From Gordonia pseudamarae (GTDB taxonomy: Bacteria > Actinomycetota > Actinomycetes > Mycobacteriales > Mycobacteriaceae): a stretch of DNA of 64,000 bases. The translations under genes were made by a program, and so were the position numbers. Shown here one piece after another: positions 46,801-55,200 of the stretch; within the stretch, counting starts at the first letter, position 1, and each line of letters opens with the position of its first letter. The notes under the pieces are model-generated. The model saw only the letters and a list, made by a program, of their open reading frames with translations. It made no database searches and was not told where the DNA came from. Where the stretch lies: contig NZ_CP045809.1 in assembly GCF_025273675.1 (NCBI RefSeq), forward strand, positions 3,844,001 through 3,908,000. Direction: 5' to 3'.

Positions 46801-49160
46801 GTCCAGTAGTCGAGCTGGCGACGCACCGTGGACGCGGGGTCGTCGGCCGCGCCGAGCACCTTGTGCTGCCAGATCGCGAAGTCGGCGAACTGCACCGGCA
46901 TCGGCGCGAATGACGGAGCCGCACCGGCAGCGCGGGCGGCGTACGCGGTGACTATGTCGGCGACCAGCGGCAGCAACGACTCACCATCGGCGCCGATGTG
47001 ATGGGTGACCACCGCGAGCAGGTATTCGGCGGGTCCGGCGACGAGCAGCCGCACCCGGATGGGCCATTCGGTGCCGACGTCGAAACCGGTGGTGACGTCG
47101 CCCCACAGTTCGGCCTCGGAGTCGACGATTTCCCACACCTTCCGGTCCGGTGCCTCGCCGATCTCCCCGATCAGCTGATAGGGCACGCCGCCGTCGTCGG
47201 GGAACGATGTGCGCAGGATCTCGTGCCGCTCGATGACATCGAGGATCGCCTGATGCAGTGCGAGCACGTCGAGTTCGCCGGTGAGCCGCAGCACCGCGGG
47301 CAGGTTGTACACCGCGGATCTGGGTTCGAACCGGTTGATGAACCACATGCGCTGCTGCGCGAACGACAGTGGAATCCGTTGTGGCCGCGGCACGACCGCG
47401 ACGATCGGGGCCGATGCCTCGTCGTTTCCGGAGACCGCGGCGATGAGTTCCCGGACCGTCGGCGCGGTGAACACATCGCGCACCGACACCGTGACGCCGA
47501 GTTCCTGCCCCGTGCGGGCGGCGAGTCTGGTGGCCGACAGCGAGTTGCCGCCGAGATCGAAGAACGAATCGGTCACCGATACCCGGTCCAGACCCAGTAC
47601 CCCGGCGAACACCGCGGACACCGCTTCTTCGACTGCGTTGACCGGTGCGACGTATTCGGCTTCGACGGAACCGAAGTCGGGTGCGGGCAGGGCCCGGCGG
47701 TCGAGTTTACCGGAGCTGCCGAGCGGCACCTCGTCGAGCACGGTCCACACCGTGGGGACCATGTACGACGGAAGTCGTGCCGCCACAAACGATTTAACCT
47801 CTTCGACGGCGACGGAGCCGGGCGCGAGGTAGGCGACCAGATGCTGCTCACCGCCGTTCGTGGTGGCCACGGCCGCCGCGGCGTGCACCACACCCGGAGC
47901 GGCGGCCAGCACCGCCTCGACCTCGCCGAGTTCCAGTCGCTGACCGCGCAGCTTGACCTGGAAGTCGGTGCGGCCCAGGTATTCGATCACGCCGGCGGCA
48001 TTCCACCGCACGAGGTCACCGGTGCGGTAGAGGCGCACACCCGGATTGAACGGGTCGGCGACAAACCGCTCGGACGTCAGACCCGGTTGCGCGGCGTAGC
48101 CGCGGGCCAACTGGACCCCGCCGAGGTAGAGTTCGCCCGGCACGCCCACCGGGACCATGCGCAGTCGCCGGTCCAGGATCCGGGTGGCGGTATTGGTGAC
48201 CGGTGCGCCGATCGGGATCAGGTCGTCGCCGCGCCGCACCTCATATGCGGTGACATCGACCGCGGCCTCGGTGGGCCCGTACAGGTTGAGCAGCCGCGAC
48301 CCCGGCAAAGCCGCGAGCAGTTCCTGCGCGGGCTGCGAGGTCAGCGCCTCGCCGGAGGTGAATACGGCCCGCAGCGACGTCAGCGCGGCGATCCGGTCGC
48401 CGCCGAGCACGTCGACGAAGGCCGACAGCATCGACGGCACGAAGTGGATGACCGAGACACCCTGATGCGTGATCGTGTCCGCCAGGTAGTCGGGGTCGGC
48501 ATGGCCGCCGGGCTCGGCGATCACCAGCCGGGCACCGATCACGAACGGCAGGAACAATTCCCACACCGACACGTCGAACGTCGTCGGCGTCTTCTGCAGG
48601 AACACATCGCCCGCGCCGAGCCCGTACCAGTCGGCCATCCAGTCCAGTCGGTTCGCCAGCGCCCGGTGCGTGACCGTCACGCCCTTCGGCCGGCCTGTCG
48701 AGCCGGAGGTGAACAGGGTGTAGGCGGCGCTGTCGGGACTCAGCAGCGACACCCGTTCTGCGTCGGTGACCGGTGACGCGGCCAGGTCGACATCACCGGA
48801 GCAGTCGACGACCAGTGTTCGGATGCCGCCGGATTCGGCCGGATCGGCCGCATCCGCCGATCGCAGCATCAACCGGGCGCCCGACATGTCGAGCATGTAC
48901 CCGACACGGTCGGCGGGGGTATCGGTGGCGATGGGCACGTACTGGCCGCCCGCCGCGACGATCGCGTGCACCGCGACCAGCAGTTCCACCGACCTGTCGA
49001 TGCGGACCGCGACCGCGACGTCGGGTCCGACGCCGTCGGCGATCAGCTCGCGCGCGAGAGTCGATACCCGCGCCGTGAATTCGCCGTACGGAACATGCCG
49101 GTCGCCGAAGATCAGTGCGGTGTGGTCAGCCGTCGCGGCCATTTCAGCGAACTCAGCCAC
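31842..49160 (-). CDS. Giant NRPS (5772 aa, NRPS-c): A-T-C-A-T-E-C-A-T-C-A-T-C-A-T-TE
   Basis: Five modules and the release domain. T domains are near 47550 (LGGNSL), 44215 (LGGDSI, the form seen before E domains), 39490, 36250 and 33000. The E domain (HHLGVDAVSW near 43560, EGHGRYEDV, RTVGWFTT, VFNYLG) epimerises residue 2, and the next C domain has the D-donor form (NHHLILDGWS near 42090). Other C domains carry HHI(A/G)ADG(E/Q)S. The thioesterase nucleophile is in GWSVGG near 32615; a roughly 90-residue acidic, Ala-rich stretch (about 32280-32535) interrupts this domain. Codes read by eye: DVWHFSLVD (serine-like), DVPHFSLVE, DPLMNGQIF, DVPHSTLVE, DALLDGMIC. The start is probably GTG 49160: the leader AAAGGGGC plus 9 nt and VAEFAEM align with the leader and start of the upstream NRPS; ATG 49169 would leave almost no spacing. 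Palindromic repeats lie in its second A domain and E domain. Confidence 0.95.
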   Translation of the reverse strand: MAEFAEMAATADHTALIFGDRHVPYGEFTARVSTLARELIADGVGPDVAVAVRIDRSVELLVAVHAIVAAGGQYVPIATDTPADRVGYMLDMSGARLMLRSADAADPAESGGIRTLVVDCSGDVDLAASPVTDAERVSLLSPDSAAYTLFTSGSTGRPKGVTVTHRALANRLDWMADWYGLGAGDVFLQKTPTTFDVSVWELFLPFVIGARLVIAEPGGHADPDYLADTITHQGVSVIHFVPSMLSAFVDVLGGDRIAALTSLRAVFTSGEALTSQPAQELLAALPGSRLLNLYGPTEAAVDVTAYEVRRGDDLIPIGAPVTNTATRILDRRLRMVPVGVPGELYLGGVQLARGYAAQPGLTSERFVADPFNPGVRLYRTGDLVRWNAAGVIEYLGRTDFQVKLRGQRLELGEVEAVLAAAPGVVHAAAAVATTNGGEQHLVAYLAPGSVAVEEVKSFVAARLPSYMVPTVWTVLDEVPLGSSGKLDRRALPAPDFGSVEAEYVAPVNAVEEAVSAVFAGVLGLDRVSVTDSFFDLGGNSLSATRLAARTGQELGVTVSVRDVFTAPTVRELIAAVSGNDEASAPIVAVVPRPQRIPLSFAQQRMWFINRFEPRSAVYNLPAVLRLTGELDVLALHQAILDVIERHEILRTSFPDDGGVPYQLIGEIGEAPDRKVWEIVDSEAELWGDVTTGFDVGTEWPIRVRLLVAGPAEYLLAVVTHHIGADGESLLPLVADIVTAYAARAAGAAPSFAPMPVQFADFAIWQHKVLGAADDPASTVRRQLDYWTAQLAGLPEVLDLPADRPRPQVASHRGARIRFGIPAHVGARVEALAAGLGATPFMVVHAALAALLARLTATDDIAIATPIAGRGQAVLDPLVGMFVNTLVLRTRVRSGESFTGLVEQARIADLDAFAHADVPFETVVEAVDPVRSEAFSPLAQVMLSFDPGASVNEVDTSVGGLAVEPVAAPDVPAQLDLLVVVSSAPDGHDWLGSMVFATDIFDTSRVAELSERFVRLLDELTAEPARALGDAGLLGVAERDTVVARSVGPDAVVPAGTVADALVARSASTPELSALWFEGRSVSYGELSARTGVLARELIAAGVGPDVAVGVCIDRSVEMVVAIHAVVAAGGQYVPIATDAPADRVQYMLDTAGVGVVLVTDTSSHVVSRLVADAPRTSTGNGATSSVEVTSSQVETFSSSVEVSPSSVEVPRAQASGVETWRAGNVRTIVVSCDAEVDLTAPPVTDADRLAPLSLDNALYTLFTSGSTGRPKGVTVSHRAVLNRLWWGLDAFAWGVGDRVIQKTPYTFDVSVPELFAPLFTGAQVVIARPGGHADPEYIAGLIAETEATSVHFVPSMLSVFVDVVDRDRLAQLTSLKWVFASGEALPAAVVAQVHEVWPWVGIHNLFGPTEAAVEVAWADVSDAPESVTIGAPVWNTETLVLDDRLRPVPVGVPGELYLGGVQVARGYAAQPGLTAERFVADPFGEPGSRLYRTGDLVRWNTFGEIEYLGRTDFQVKLRGQRVELGEIEAVLAAVPGVVHAAATVAVTESGAEHLVAYLAPASVDVEAVKSAASQALPNYMVPSVWMVIDEVPLNSAGKLDRRALPDPDFGAVSLDYVAPLGAVEELLASVVAGLLGVDRVSATESFFALGGDSIMSIQLASAVRAAGFDLSPREIFERRTVRGMAAAITDTSARLPELAEPEGGAVGAMPVPPVVSWMLEHSDTADDFADFNQSVTLAAPSGLTEDVLAELLGELVAHHPMLSASLTPSPAPVRAAQATGLETPQESVGGATAWELVAGNDFDSAAAVSTRVCGHAVGTDGFDTDLRAAHVEATRRFDTATGQLVQAVLVTDPSGSGRIVLAIHHLGVDAVSWRAIIEDLVTLWAQRSQGQPYALRPVSTSQRAWITALAARAGDHADEAAYWLERLPARPTGFGATLDRTRDRVSTTRTVTHQVDTEVTEAVLADVPEAFGGNVADVLMAAFARAVRSWQHDHGITDDSPVSVLTEGHGRYEDVLAKGPDAVRADLSRTVGWFTTIAPIRLDPTGDIVHAVKAAKEERLGQPDSGIGCGWLRYGTEADEAIAARPLPSVVFNYLGAGRRSTRTAGVAEPTPFAGVPGPFYDASPAGGMAAQAVLTINVNTVTGDGGRQFNASVIHPPTVISGDDVSDLMTRWSAQLAAAVDAVSAGPPGLSPSDVPGTGITQAELDALAQRYPGADVWPLAPLQRGLFFQSELATGSDAAVDVYVAQAVVTVGAIDADRLRGAAAQLLATHRVLRSGFVLTPGGAVVSVVPTEAELPWTEVDLGDGSDDVVAEQISEIAQQQRVTRFDLAEPPLVRFVLIRHGESSTLVTTNHHLILDGWSGPLVMADLLALYATGQPFTGAQSTDFGDYLDLIARRDDAAGMAAWQQVLAPVDGSTRVAAGMTGTTDALPREVHTFIGPELVSGVEASARACGATLATALQVAWGVLLSRLTGNRVVTFGETVSGRPADLPGVESMVGLFINTLPAVVDVDPDASVARVLATVQDDKIAVLDHQHLSLPEISSGTGISVDFDTLVVHESYPVDAESLSGAGVADGGDGSQDRLGIRSARFTDSTHYPLNLGTSPVGGGLAVRLAYLPDAFTAGQVEVFAEVLTQVLRVIAADPQTLTADIALVSPETRDTVLGFADGPELSGAPQVVGGDTLVDLLAERVSAAAEVTALWFGDRSVSYAELGARVSVLARELISLGVGPEAAVGLMLPRSVEMIVAIHAVLAAGGQFVPIDVSAPADRVDYITATAGVSTIITGPDSPTTARSAGITSFVVVDCSVAIDSVAAPITDADRRGRVRPESAAYTIFTSGSTGRPKGVTVSHAALLAEVAADRQYYGLDESDVFLQTLEYTFDPSVLEILRPVSVGASLVLLAPGAHRDPRAIESAVADRGVTTMMMVPSMLAVMVDVAGDADGGWASTLRRINTGGEALPPAVADAVSAAWPSATLYNQYGPTETTIFSTIDAYNPAERKVTIGRPVAGIRAYVLDRRLRPVPVGIPGELYLGGVQVARGYTGQPGLTADRFIADPVGQAGERLYRTGDLAAWDADGRLNYLGRSDFQVKLRGQRLELGEVEAALAAAPGVRYSAATVVSTESGAQHLVAYLSPDTVDLNAVKASVAQTLPAFMVPTVWTVLAQVPLNSAGKLDRSALPDPDFTSVAAEYVAPGTDDERLLAGVFGTLLGLDRVSVTESFFDLGGNSLSAMRLAARAGEALGVTVSVRDVFEAPSVRELAAASARLGTGLAPIVAISPRPQHIPLSFAQQRMWFLNRFDPGLPTYNIPAVLRITGRLDVAALRTAVVDVVRRHEVLRTTFPAVDGEPYQLIDSPESVDKHLDWAITGSPTDIEHAVTTGFDVTTQWPLRVRVLHTPSDSGPDEYVLALVAHHIAADGESRIPLVRDIVTAYAARSVGRTPEFTPLEVQFADYAIWQRENFGSADDPESLLGRQLAYWTQQLAGLPDVLELPADRPRPVVAGHHGGRVDLVVPGSVVGAVDILAAQHNATPFMVLHAALSVLLARLGSTEDVAVGASVAGRGQAVLDPLVGMFVNTLVLRARIDPGESFTELLTRVRRDDLDAFAHADVPFEVLVEELNPVRSEAFAPLAQVLLFFNETGLDTGEQTPAPDGSGLSVQPIAADSTTARVDLTFSVATRGPGEPWSVGVEYAAELFDRGTVETFGRQLVDLLAGLTARPGSAVGDVDLMAGSDDRIAAREYGDIVPVRSDTTIDTVVAAQIERTPDAVALWFDGREVAYGEFGARVNALARQLIAAGVGPETAVALRIPRSVEMVVAVHAVLAAGGQYVPVDVSAPAERVRYMFETAGVTVLLVTAGADPGAVAAGVRTIVVDCSDAVERSATTPITDAERLAPVRPDAAAYTLFTSGSTGRPKGVTLSHRAVLNRLWWGLAELPIDESDTVVLKTPYTFDVSVPELFAPLMVGARVAVLDADGHLNPHYVADVIERTRATMVHFVPSMLSVFCDVVGGDRIATLTSVRIVSTTGEALPPAVAAQLRAALPDVLFYNLYGPTEAAVEITAERIEAVQAGASSVAIGVPVWNSSSVVLDSRLHRVPDGVAGELYLGGVQLARGYAARPDLTSERFVADPFNAGERLYRTGDLVRRRTVRGERSDGGLRSVLEYLGRTDFQVKLRGQRVELGEIESAIASAPGVVHAAATVLETTSGEQHLVGYVSPASVDTEMVRAAVVSALPVYMVPTVWVGIDDVVLNSAGKLDRKALPAPDFASVTDLHVEPATEEEATVAAVYAELLDVESVGVTESFFDIGGNSLSAMRLAARASDALGVEITVRDVFESPSVRELVEASSANSAALAPITRTDPRPDRIPLSFSQQRMWFINQFDGDSPAYNIPAVVELATDLDVDALHQAVVDVVARHEVLRTVYPSADGVAYQQIEDIDGFNRNTVWQEVRAQSSIATALSTGFDVTTRWPLRVRLWQPRGGDRPYVLAVVAHHIAADGQSMAPLMNDLVTAYTARAAGHAPAFDELPVQFADYALWQHRELGSPEDPASPLARQLGYWRDRLAGLPDVLDLPADRPRPSVASRRGRRVRFEIPETVTARITELATASRTTPFMVIHAALSVLLARLSATDDIAIGTPVAGRGQEVLDPLVGMFVNTLVLRARVEGTASFGELLDHVRDIDLAAFEHGVVPFETVVEAVNPVRSESFAPLTQVWLSVEKGAAASRPPADGRPAPDALVVSAVDSDDVPIQVDLIVEIVAAEAGEPWRAAIRFATDLFDETTAARFGDGLRRLLESATAEPRIPVGDLPILDIEQAVALGEWSHGVAHVAPRHDAMLADLFVERVAATPRTAALVTDEVVLDYTGLDRMVGELATVLTDSGVGPDDAVAVCMPRSITLIGALHACSIAGGQFVTVDPAAPAERIRYLLRTSGARVMLVLADDALPEVMAAADECDVRVVEVYEDVLLQAAHDESSVTATEIVAAQSFVRSPDAAAYTMFTSGSTGRPKGVVVSHRAIVAHMRHDAASHGYGDGEVFGQVSAATFDALVLELLRPIAAGGTLVVLAEGQQRDPRALAEVFARHSVTAVLLVPSMLSTMLDVLDERQLSSIRLNHLDVGGEAVTPALVRRVNELWPFTRIRNMYGPTEGAICVTATEALRDPGPAVPIGGPTSYTVARVLDARLHPVPAGVPGELYVGGPQLARGYASRADLTADRFVADLYGAPGERLYRTGDLVRWVRTDQGSGGELEYLGRTDFQVKLRGQRIELGEIESVIAASSGVVHCAAAVGVASGGGQYLVAYVSPASVDTDAVRAEVADSLAAYMVPSVWVSLDELPFNAAGKIDRRALPEPDPSAFVAGFVPPAGPMETIVAQVFGQVLGLEQVSATASFFDLGGNSLSAVRVVERLRADHGIDVGLAGLFSDPTVRGIAFQVESEARAANGVLLTLRAQGDRAPLFCVHPAGGLSWFYGGLAPYLQDRPIYGLQDPHVVADEPTRTDADELAARYVEEIRRVQPTGPYHLLGWSVGGVIAQAMATLLQRDAQTVAYLGVMDTAPLPVVPESGDAAVSGAEEPVADARAVDVDDSATADSATDAGSTAPVAADGDLPAAGSPTCPDVGAAHDGEEPAQPDGTEPDGAEVVADLLGGWRDLFDLGDLTVSTPEEAVDVVRQQIAAMGLFTEDEVGRVMDSFSSAGAVLWGFRPRHYEGDLQVFVATADKDDPSAVAEAWRGYVSGKVSEVPVDTYHLGLANPEALSVIGPELERALLHAAAGRRSGGEQDA
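43812..43859. repeat. Half copy of the palindromic repeat inside the epimerisation domain
   Basis: GGTTTCGAGG, CCGTCGCCTGCGCT and the loop-side CCGGCGAGGG match the left arm of the full repeats in the same NRPS operon with a handful of substitutions. On the coding strand it encodes SPAPVRAAQATGLETP, parallel to SPVEVRGAQATSPETS and SPSSVEVPRAQASGVET encoded by other copies. There is no second arm. Confidence 0.65.
45504..45666. repeat. In-frame palindromic repeat in NRPS-c, second A domain
   Basis: The left arm begins GGTTTCGACGCCACTCGC and ends CACCTCAACC. The right arm begins GGTTGAGGTGCGAGG and ends GACGAGCCTCGAAACC, an imperfect inverted repeat with arms of about 40 nt. The central part of about 80 nt contains small direct repeats (several ACCGACGA units). 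On the coding strand it gives VSRLVADAPRTSTGNG, a Ser/Val-rich stretch and PRAQASGVET, lying between core motifs A2 and A3. Confidence 0.8.
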
Positions 49161-49215
49161 TGTGGTCATGCCCCTTTGAAAATCGTCGAATGGTCGTCAC
49201 TTGTTCGGGTGCCGG

Positions 49216-52200
49216 TCATCGGACCGCGTCCGATGTACCGCCGAGCCGTTCGGCCGGCCAGTCCACGGCGCTGCGTTCAGGTGCGGACCGCACCGGTCCG
49301 CCCGACCAGGCCGCCACCTGGTCGTGTTCGGCACCGATCAGCAGCGGTGCGTCGCCGACGGCCAGCGTCGGGTCGGCGGTGAGCGCGTCGATCACGGCGA
49401 CGAACCGCCGGCAGAACGCGGCGATCGTGCTCTCGTCGAACAGCTCGGTGGCGTAGAGCACCGATACCGGCCAGCCCTCGCCGGATGCCGCCTGCGATAC
49501 CACCACCGTCAGATCCAGTTGTGCGGGCACCACGGGCGCGGCCACCGGTGACACCTCCAGACCCGCGATGCTCACCTCGGCATCGGCGATCGACGCACCC
49601 GGGTTGAAGTTCAGCATCACCTGGGCGAGCGGCGAGAATGCCTCGCTGCGCACCGGATCGAGCGCCTCGACGAGGGTTTCGAACGGGATGTCGGCGTGCG
49701 CGAATCCGTCGAGGTCGTCGGTGCGGGTGCGCTCGAGCAACGCGGTGAACGGCTGATCGGGGTCGACGGCGCTGCGCAACACCAACGTGTTGACGAACAT
49801 CCCGATCAGCGGCGACAGCACTTCCTGCGCCCGGCCGCTGATGGGTGTGGCGATGGCGATGTCGTCGGTCGCCGACAGCCGGGCCAGCAGAACCGCCAGT
49901 GCGGCGTGGACCACCATGAACGGCGAGGCGCCCAGGTCGCGTGCCAGAGCGTCGACGCGCTGGGCAACCGGTCCCGGGATCTCGGCGGTCACTCGTGCGC
50001 CGACATGGGAGGCGACCGGCGGGCGCGGCCGGTCGGCCGGTAGTTCAAGCACGTCCGGCAGGCCCGCGAGGTGCTCGCGCCAGTAGTCGAGCTGGCGGCC
50101 GACCACCGATGACGCGTCGTCGGCGGAGCCGAGCACCTCGTGCTGCCAGATCGCGTAGTCGGCGAACTGCACTGTCGGTGCCTCCCACCGCGGTTCCTGC
50201 CCGGCGAGCCTGGCGGTGTAGGCGGTGATGATGTCGGTGACCAGCGGTGCCAGTGATTCGGCGTCGGCGCCGATGTGGTGGACGACCACCGCGAGCAGGT
50301 AGTCGCCGTCACCGCCGCGCAGGGCCACCCGCAGCGGCCATTCCCGGGTGACGTCGAATCCGGTTGCGGCGGCGGCGAGCACCTCTTCGTCGGTGTCGAC
50401 GGTGCGCCACACACCCCGGCTGTCGAACTCGGCCATGTCGCCGATCAGCTGATACGGGGAGCCGTCCTCCGATGGGAAGCTGGTCCGCAGGATCTCCTGG
50501 CGGGCAACCACATCGATGACGGCCGAGCGCAACACGGGCACGTCGAGATCGCCGCGCAGCCGCAGGATCGCGGGGATGTTGTAGGTGGGCTGGGCCGGAT
50601 CGAACTGGTTGATGAACCACATCCGCTGCTGCGCGAACGACAGCGGAATCCGCTGCGGCCGCGGATCGACGGCGGTGATCGGGGTCGACGCGACTCCCAG
50701 GCCGGACGACACCACGACCAGTCCGCGTACGGTGGGCGACTCGAAGATGTCCCGCACCGAGATGTCCACGCCCAGAGCGTCACCGGCGCGGGCGGCCAGC
50801 CGCATCGCCGACAGCGAGTTGCCGCCGAGATCGAAGAAGGAACCGGTCACCGACACCTTGTCCACACCGAGCACGTCGGCGAACGCCGCGGCGACCGCCT
50901 CCTCGGCGGCGTTGACCGGCACCTCGAACTCCGCTTCGACCGAGGCGAAATCAGGTTCCGGCAACGCTTTACGATCAAGTTTGCCCGCGGAGTTGAGCGC
51001 GATGTCGTCGAGCACCATCCACACGCTCGGCACCATGTACACGGGCAGCGCACGTCGTGCCGCCTCGGTGACCGCGTCCACATCGGGCCGCTGACCCGGC
51101 CGGCCGGCCAGATAGCCGACCAGATGCTGAGAACCGCCCGGACCGTCGGCGACGGTCGCGGCCGCGTGCACCACACCGGGAGCCGACGCCAGGACCGATT
51201 CGATCTCACCGAGTTCGATGCGCTGGCCACGCAACTTCACCTGGAAGTCGGTGCGGCCCAGGTAGTCGATGCTCCCGTCCGGCGACCGGCGCACCAGATC
51301 GCCGGTGCGGTACAGCCGCGCACCGGGCGCACCGTACGGGTCGGCGATAAACCGGTCGGCGGTGAGGTCGCCCCGCGAGGCGTAGCCGCGGGCCAGTTGC
51401 ACACCGCCCAGGTACAGCTCGCCGGGCACACCGTCGGGCACCCGATGCAGGCGGGCGTCAAGGATCACCGCCGACGAATTCCATACGGGCACACCGATCG
51501 GCACCGACAGGTCGCCGGCGGAAACCGTTTCGATCTTCTCGTAGGTGATCTCGACGGCGGCTTCGGTGGGGCCGTACAGATTGTAGAACAGGATGTGCGG
51601 CAACGCTTCACGCACCTGCGCGGCCACACCCGGCGGCAATGCCTCACCGGTGGTGGAGATGATCCGGATCGACGACATCGCGGCCAGCCGTTCGGTGCCC
51701 ACCAGGTCGAGGAACACCGACAGCATCGACGGCACGAAATGCACCATGGTAGCCCGCGACTGTTCGATCACGTCGGCCACGTACAGCGGCTCGAGGTGGC
51801 CTCCGTCGCGCAGCACCACCAGCTTCGCGCCCACCATCAGCGGGGCCAGCAGTTCGGGCACCGAGCAGTCGAAGGTGTACGGGGTCTTCTGGATCACCGT
51901 GTCGCCGGAGTCGATCGGCAATTCGTCCAGACCCCACCACAGGCGATTGACGACGGCCTCGTGGGTCAGGGTCACACCCTTGGGCCGGCCCGTGGAGCCC
52001 GACGTGAACAGCGTGTACACCGCGTGGTCCGGGGTCAGCCGGGCCCGGCGATCGGGGTCGGAGACCGGCGGTTCGGACAGGTCGCAGTATCCCGAGCAGT
52101 CCACGACGATGGTATGAACCCCCTCGGCTCGCGGGGTTGATGACACGTCCGAGACCACCGCGATCTCGACACCTGCGGTGTCGAACATGTACTGCACCCG

Positions 52201-55200
52201 GTCCGCGGGGGCGTCGACGGCGATCGGCACATAGTGGCCACCGGCGGCGATTACCGCATGAATGGCCACCATCATCTCTACCGAACGCGGAATACATACC
52301 GCCACGGCCGATTCCGGTCCGACACCGGCTGCGATCAGGTCGCGGGCGAGTCGGTTGACGCGGGCACCGAACTCGCGGTAGGTCACCTCGCGGTCCTCGA
52401 ATCGCAACGCGACCGCGTCGGGGGTGCGGGCGATCTGCGCGGCGACGGCCTCGGCCACGGTGCCGGCGGGCACCGACATCTCCGGACCCCACTCCACGTC
52501 GCCGGAGACGGTGTCCGAGGACAGCAGCAGGTCGCAGTCACCGACGAGGATCTCCGGGTCGGCGGTGACCTGCGTGAGCAGCGACAGCAACCGGGCGCCG
52601 AATGCGTCGACGGTGGCGGCATCGAACAGGTCGGTGGCGTATTCGAGCGAGATGGCCCACTGTGCCCCGGGAGGTGCGCCGACGCCGACGGTCAGATCGA
52701 CCCGGGAAGTCGCGGCCGGTGCCTCGACGGGGCTGACGGTGATGCCGGATACGGCGACCGGGCGTGCGGGAGCACCGTTGTTGAAGAACAACAGCACCTG
52801 TGCGAGCGGTGCGAATGCCTCCGAACGCACCGGATTGAGCGCCTCCACCAACGTCTCGAACGGCAGTTCGGCGTGCGAGTAGCCGTCCATGTCGGTCTGC
52901 CGGACCTGGGCGAGCAGATCCTGGAACGACCGGCCGCCGTCGATCCGGGTACGCAGCACGATCGTGTTCACGAACATGCCGATGAGCGGGTCGAGTGCCG
53001 CCTGCCCGCGGCCGGCCACCGAGGTACCCACCGCGACATCGTCGGCCCCGGACAGCCGCGACAGGACGACCGCGAGCGCCGCGTGGAAGACCATGAACGG
53101 GGTGACATCGACATCGGTGGCGAGTTCTTCAATGGCCGAGGACAATTCGGTGGGAACCGGTACCGACATGACCGCGCCGCGTTGACTGGCCACCGGCGGC
53201 CGGGGCCTGTCTGTGGGAAGTTCCAGTAGATCGGGCATGCCCGCGAGTTGCTCTGTCCAATAGGCGAGCTGACGGCCGACCGGCGATTCGGGGTCCTCGG
53301 GTGAGCCGAGCACCTCGTGCTGCCAGATGGCGTAGTCGGCGAACTGCACCTCGAGTTCGGTGAACTGTGGCTGCTGCCCGGCGGCGCGCGCCGCGTAAGC
53401 GGTGACGAGGTCGGTGACCAGCGGTGCCAGTGATTCACCGTCCGCGGCGATGTGATGGGCAACCAGCGCGAACACGAAGTCCTCACCGGTCCGCCACAAC
53501 CGGAACCGGATCGGCCACTGCGCGGTGAGATCGAATCCGCTCGTGACGGCGGCCTCGACCTCGGCCTGCGAGTCGACGATCGCCCAGTCCAGCTGCGGGG
53601 CAACCGATTCGATGGGCGCAATCAGCTGGTACGGGACGCCGTCGGCGGCCGGGAACGTGGTGCGCAGCACCTCATGGCGCCTGACCACGTCGATGACCGC
53701 CGCATGCAGCGCCTGCGCATCCAGCGACCCGGACAGACGCAGTACCGCCGGAATGTTGTACGTCGACAGGCCGGGATCGAACCGGTTGAGGAACCACATG
53801 CGCTGCTGCGCGAACGACAACGGGACCCGGTCCGGTCGCGGGTCGACGGCCGTCACCGGTGCGAGCGCGGTCGAGTTCCCGGCGACAGCGGCGATCAGCT
53901 CACGCACGCTCGGCGCCTCGAACACGTCGCGCAGCGTGACCTCCACGCCGAGGGCGGCCGACGCCCGCGCCGCGACCCTGGTGGCCGACAGCGAGTTTCC
54001 GCCCGCTTCGAAGAACGAGGTGGTCACCGACAGCTCGTCCACACCGAGAATCTCGGCGAACGCCGCGGCGACGGCCTCTTCCCGTGGGGTCTGCGGTGCG
54101 ACGTACTCCCCCGCCTCGATGACGGGTTCGGGGAGCGCGCTCTTGTCGAGTTTGCCGATCGGGGTGCGCGGGAACTCGTCGAGCACCATGATCGAGGCCG
54201 GGATCATGTAGTCGGGAAGATGCTGTCCGGCAGCGGCTCTCAACTCGTCTACGTCGATCTCGGCGCCCTTGTCGGCAACAACGTACGCGGCGAGCGCGGT
54301 GGCCACCGACCCGCCCACACCGACCACGACCGCCGAATGAACCGACGGGTGCCCGGTGAGCACGGACTCGATCTCGCCGAGTTCGATGCGCAGTCCCCGC
54401 AGCTTCACCTGGTCGTCCGAACGCCCGGCGTATTCAAGTTCGGTCGCGCCGTCGGCGCCTCGGCGCACACGCACCAGGTCGCCGGTCTTGTACATCAGAT
54501 CGCCGGGGTTGCCGTGCGGATTGGCCACGAACGCGCCCGCGGTGAGTGCCGCACGGCCGAGGTACCCGCGCGCCATCCCGAAGCCGGTGATGTACAGGTC
54601 ACCCACCGCACCCGTCGGCGCCGGACGCAGCCGGCCGTCCAGCACCATCAGTCCGGTCCCGGTGAACGCATCACCGAGCACCACCGGGGCGCCGACCGAC
54701 AGAGGTGTCGAGATCGTCACGGCAACGGTTGTTTCGGTGGGACCGTACAGGTTCTGGAACCGGCGGAACGGCGCCCAGGCGTCCTTGAGGGACTGCGGTA
54801 CGGCCTCGCCACCGACGTACACCATCCGCAGCGCGGGCAGCGTCGCCGGGTCGAGTGTCGCCAGGACAGTCGGGGTCAGGAAGAGGTGGGAGACCGCCTG
54901 CCGGGACATGAAGTCCTGCAACACATCTCCACCGACCGCGTCGACCGGACGGTAGACGAGCGCACCACCGGCGGTGAGCGCCATCATGTATTCGAGCACA
55001 GAGGCGTCGAAGCTCGGCGAGGCGAACCCGAGGATCCGCGAGTACTCGTCCGCGTTGGCCCGGTCGACCAGTTCGCGGCCGAGGTTGGCCAGACCCCAGT
55101 GGGTCACGGCCACGCCCTTGGGGCGGCCCGTCGAACCGGAGGTGAAGATGATGTAAGCGAGGTTGTCCGGGCGAATCGGGCGCAGCCGGTCGTCGTCGGT

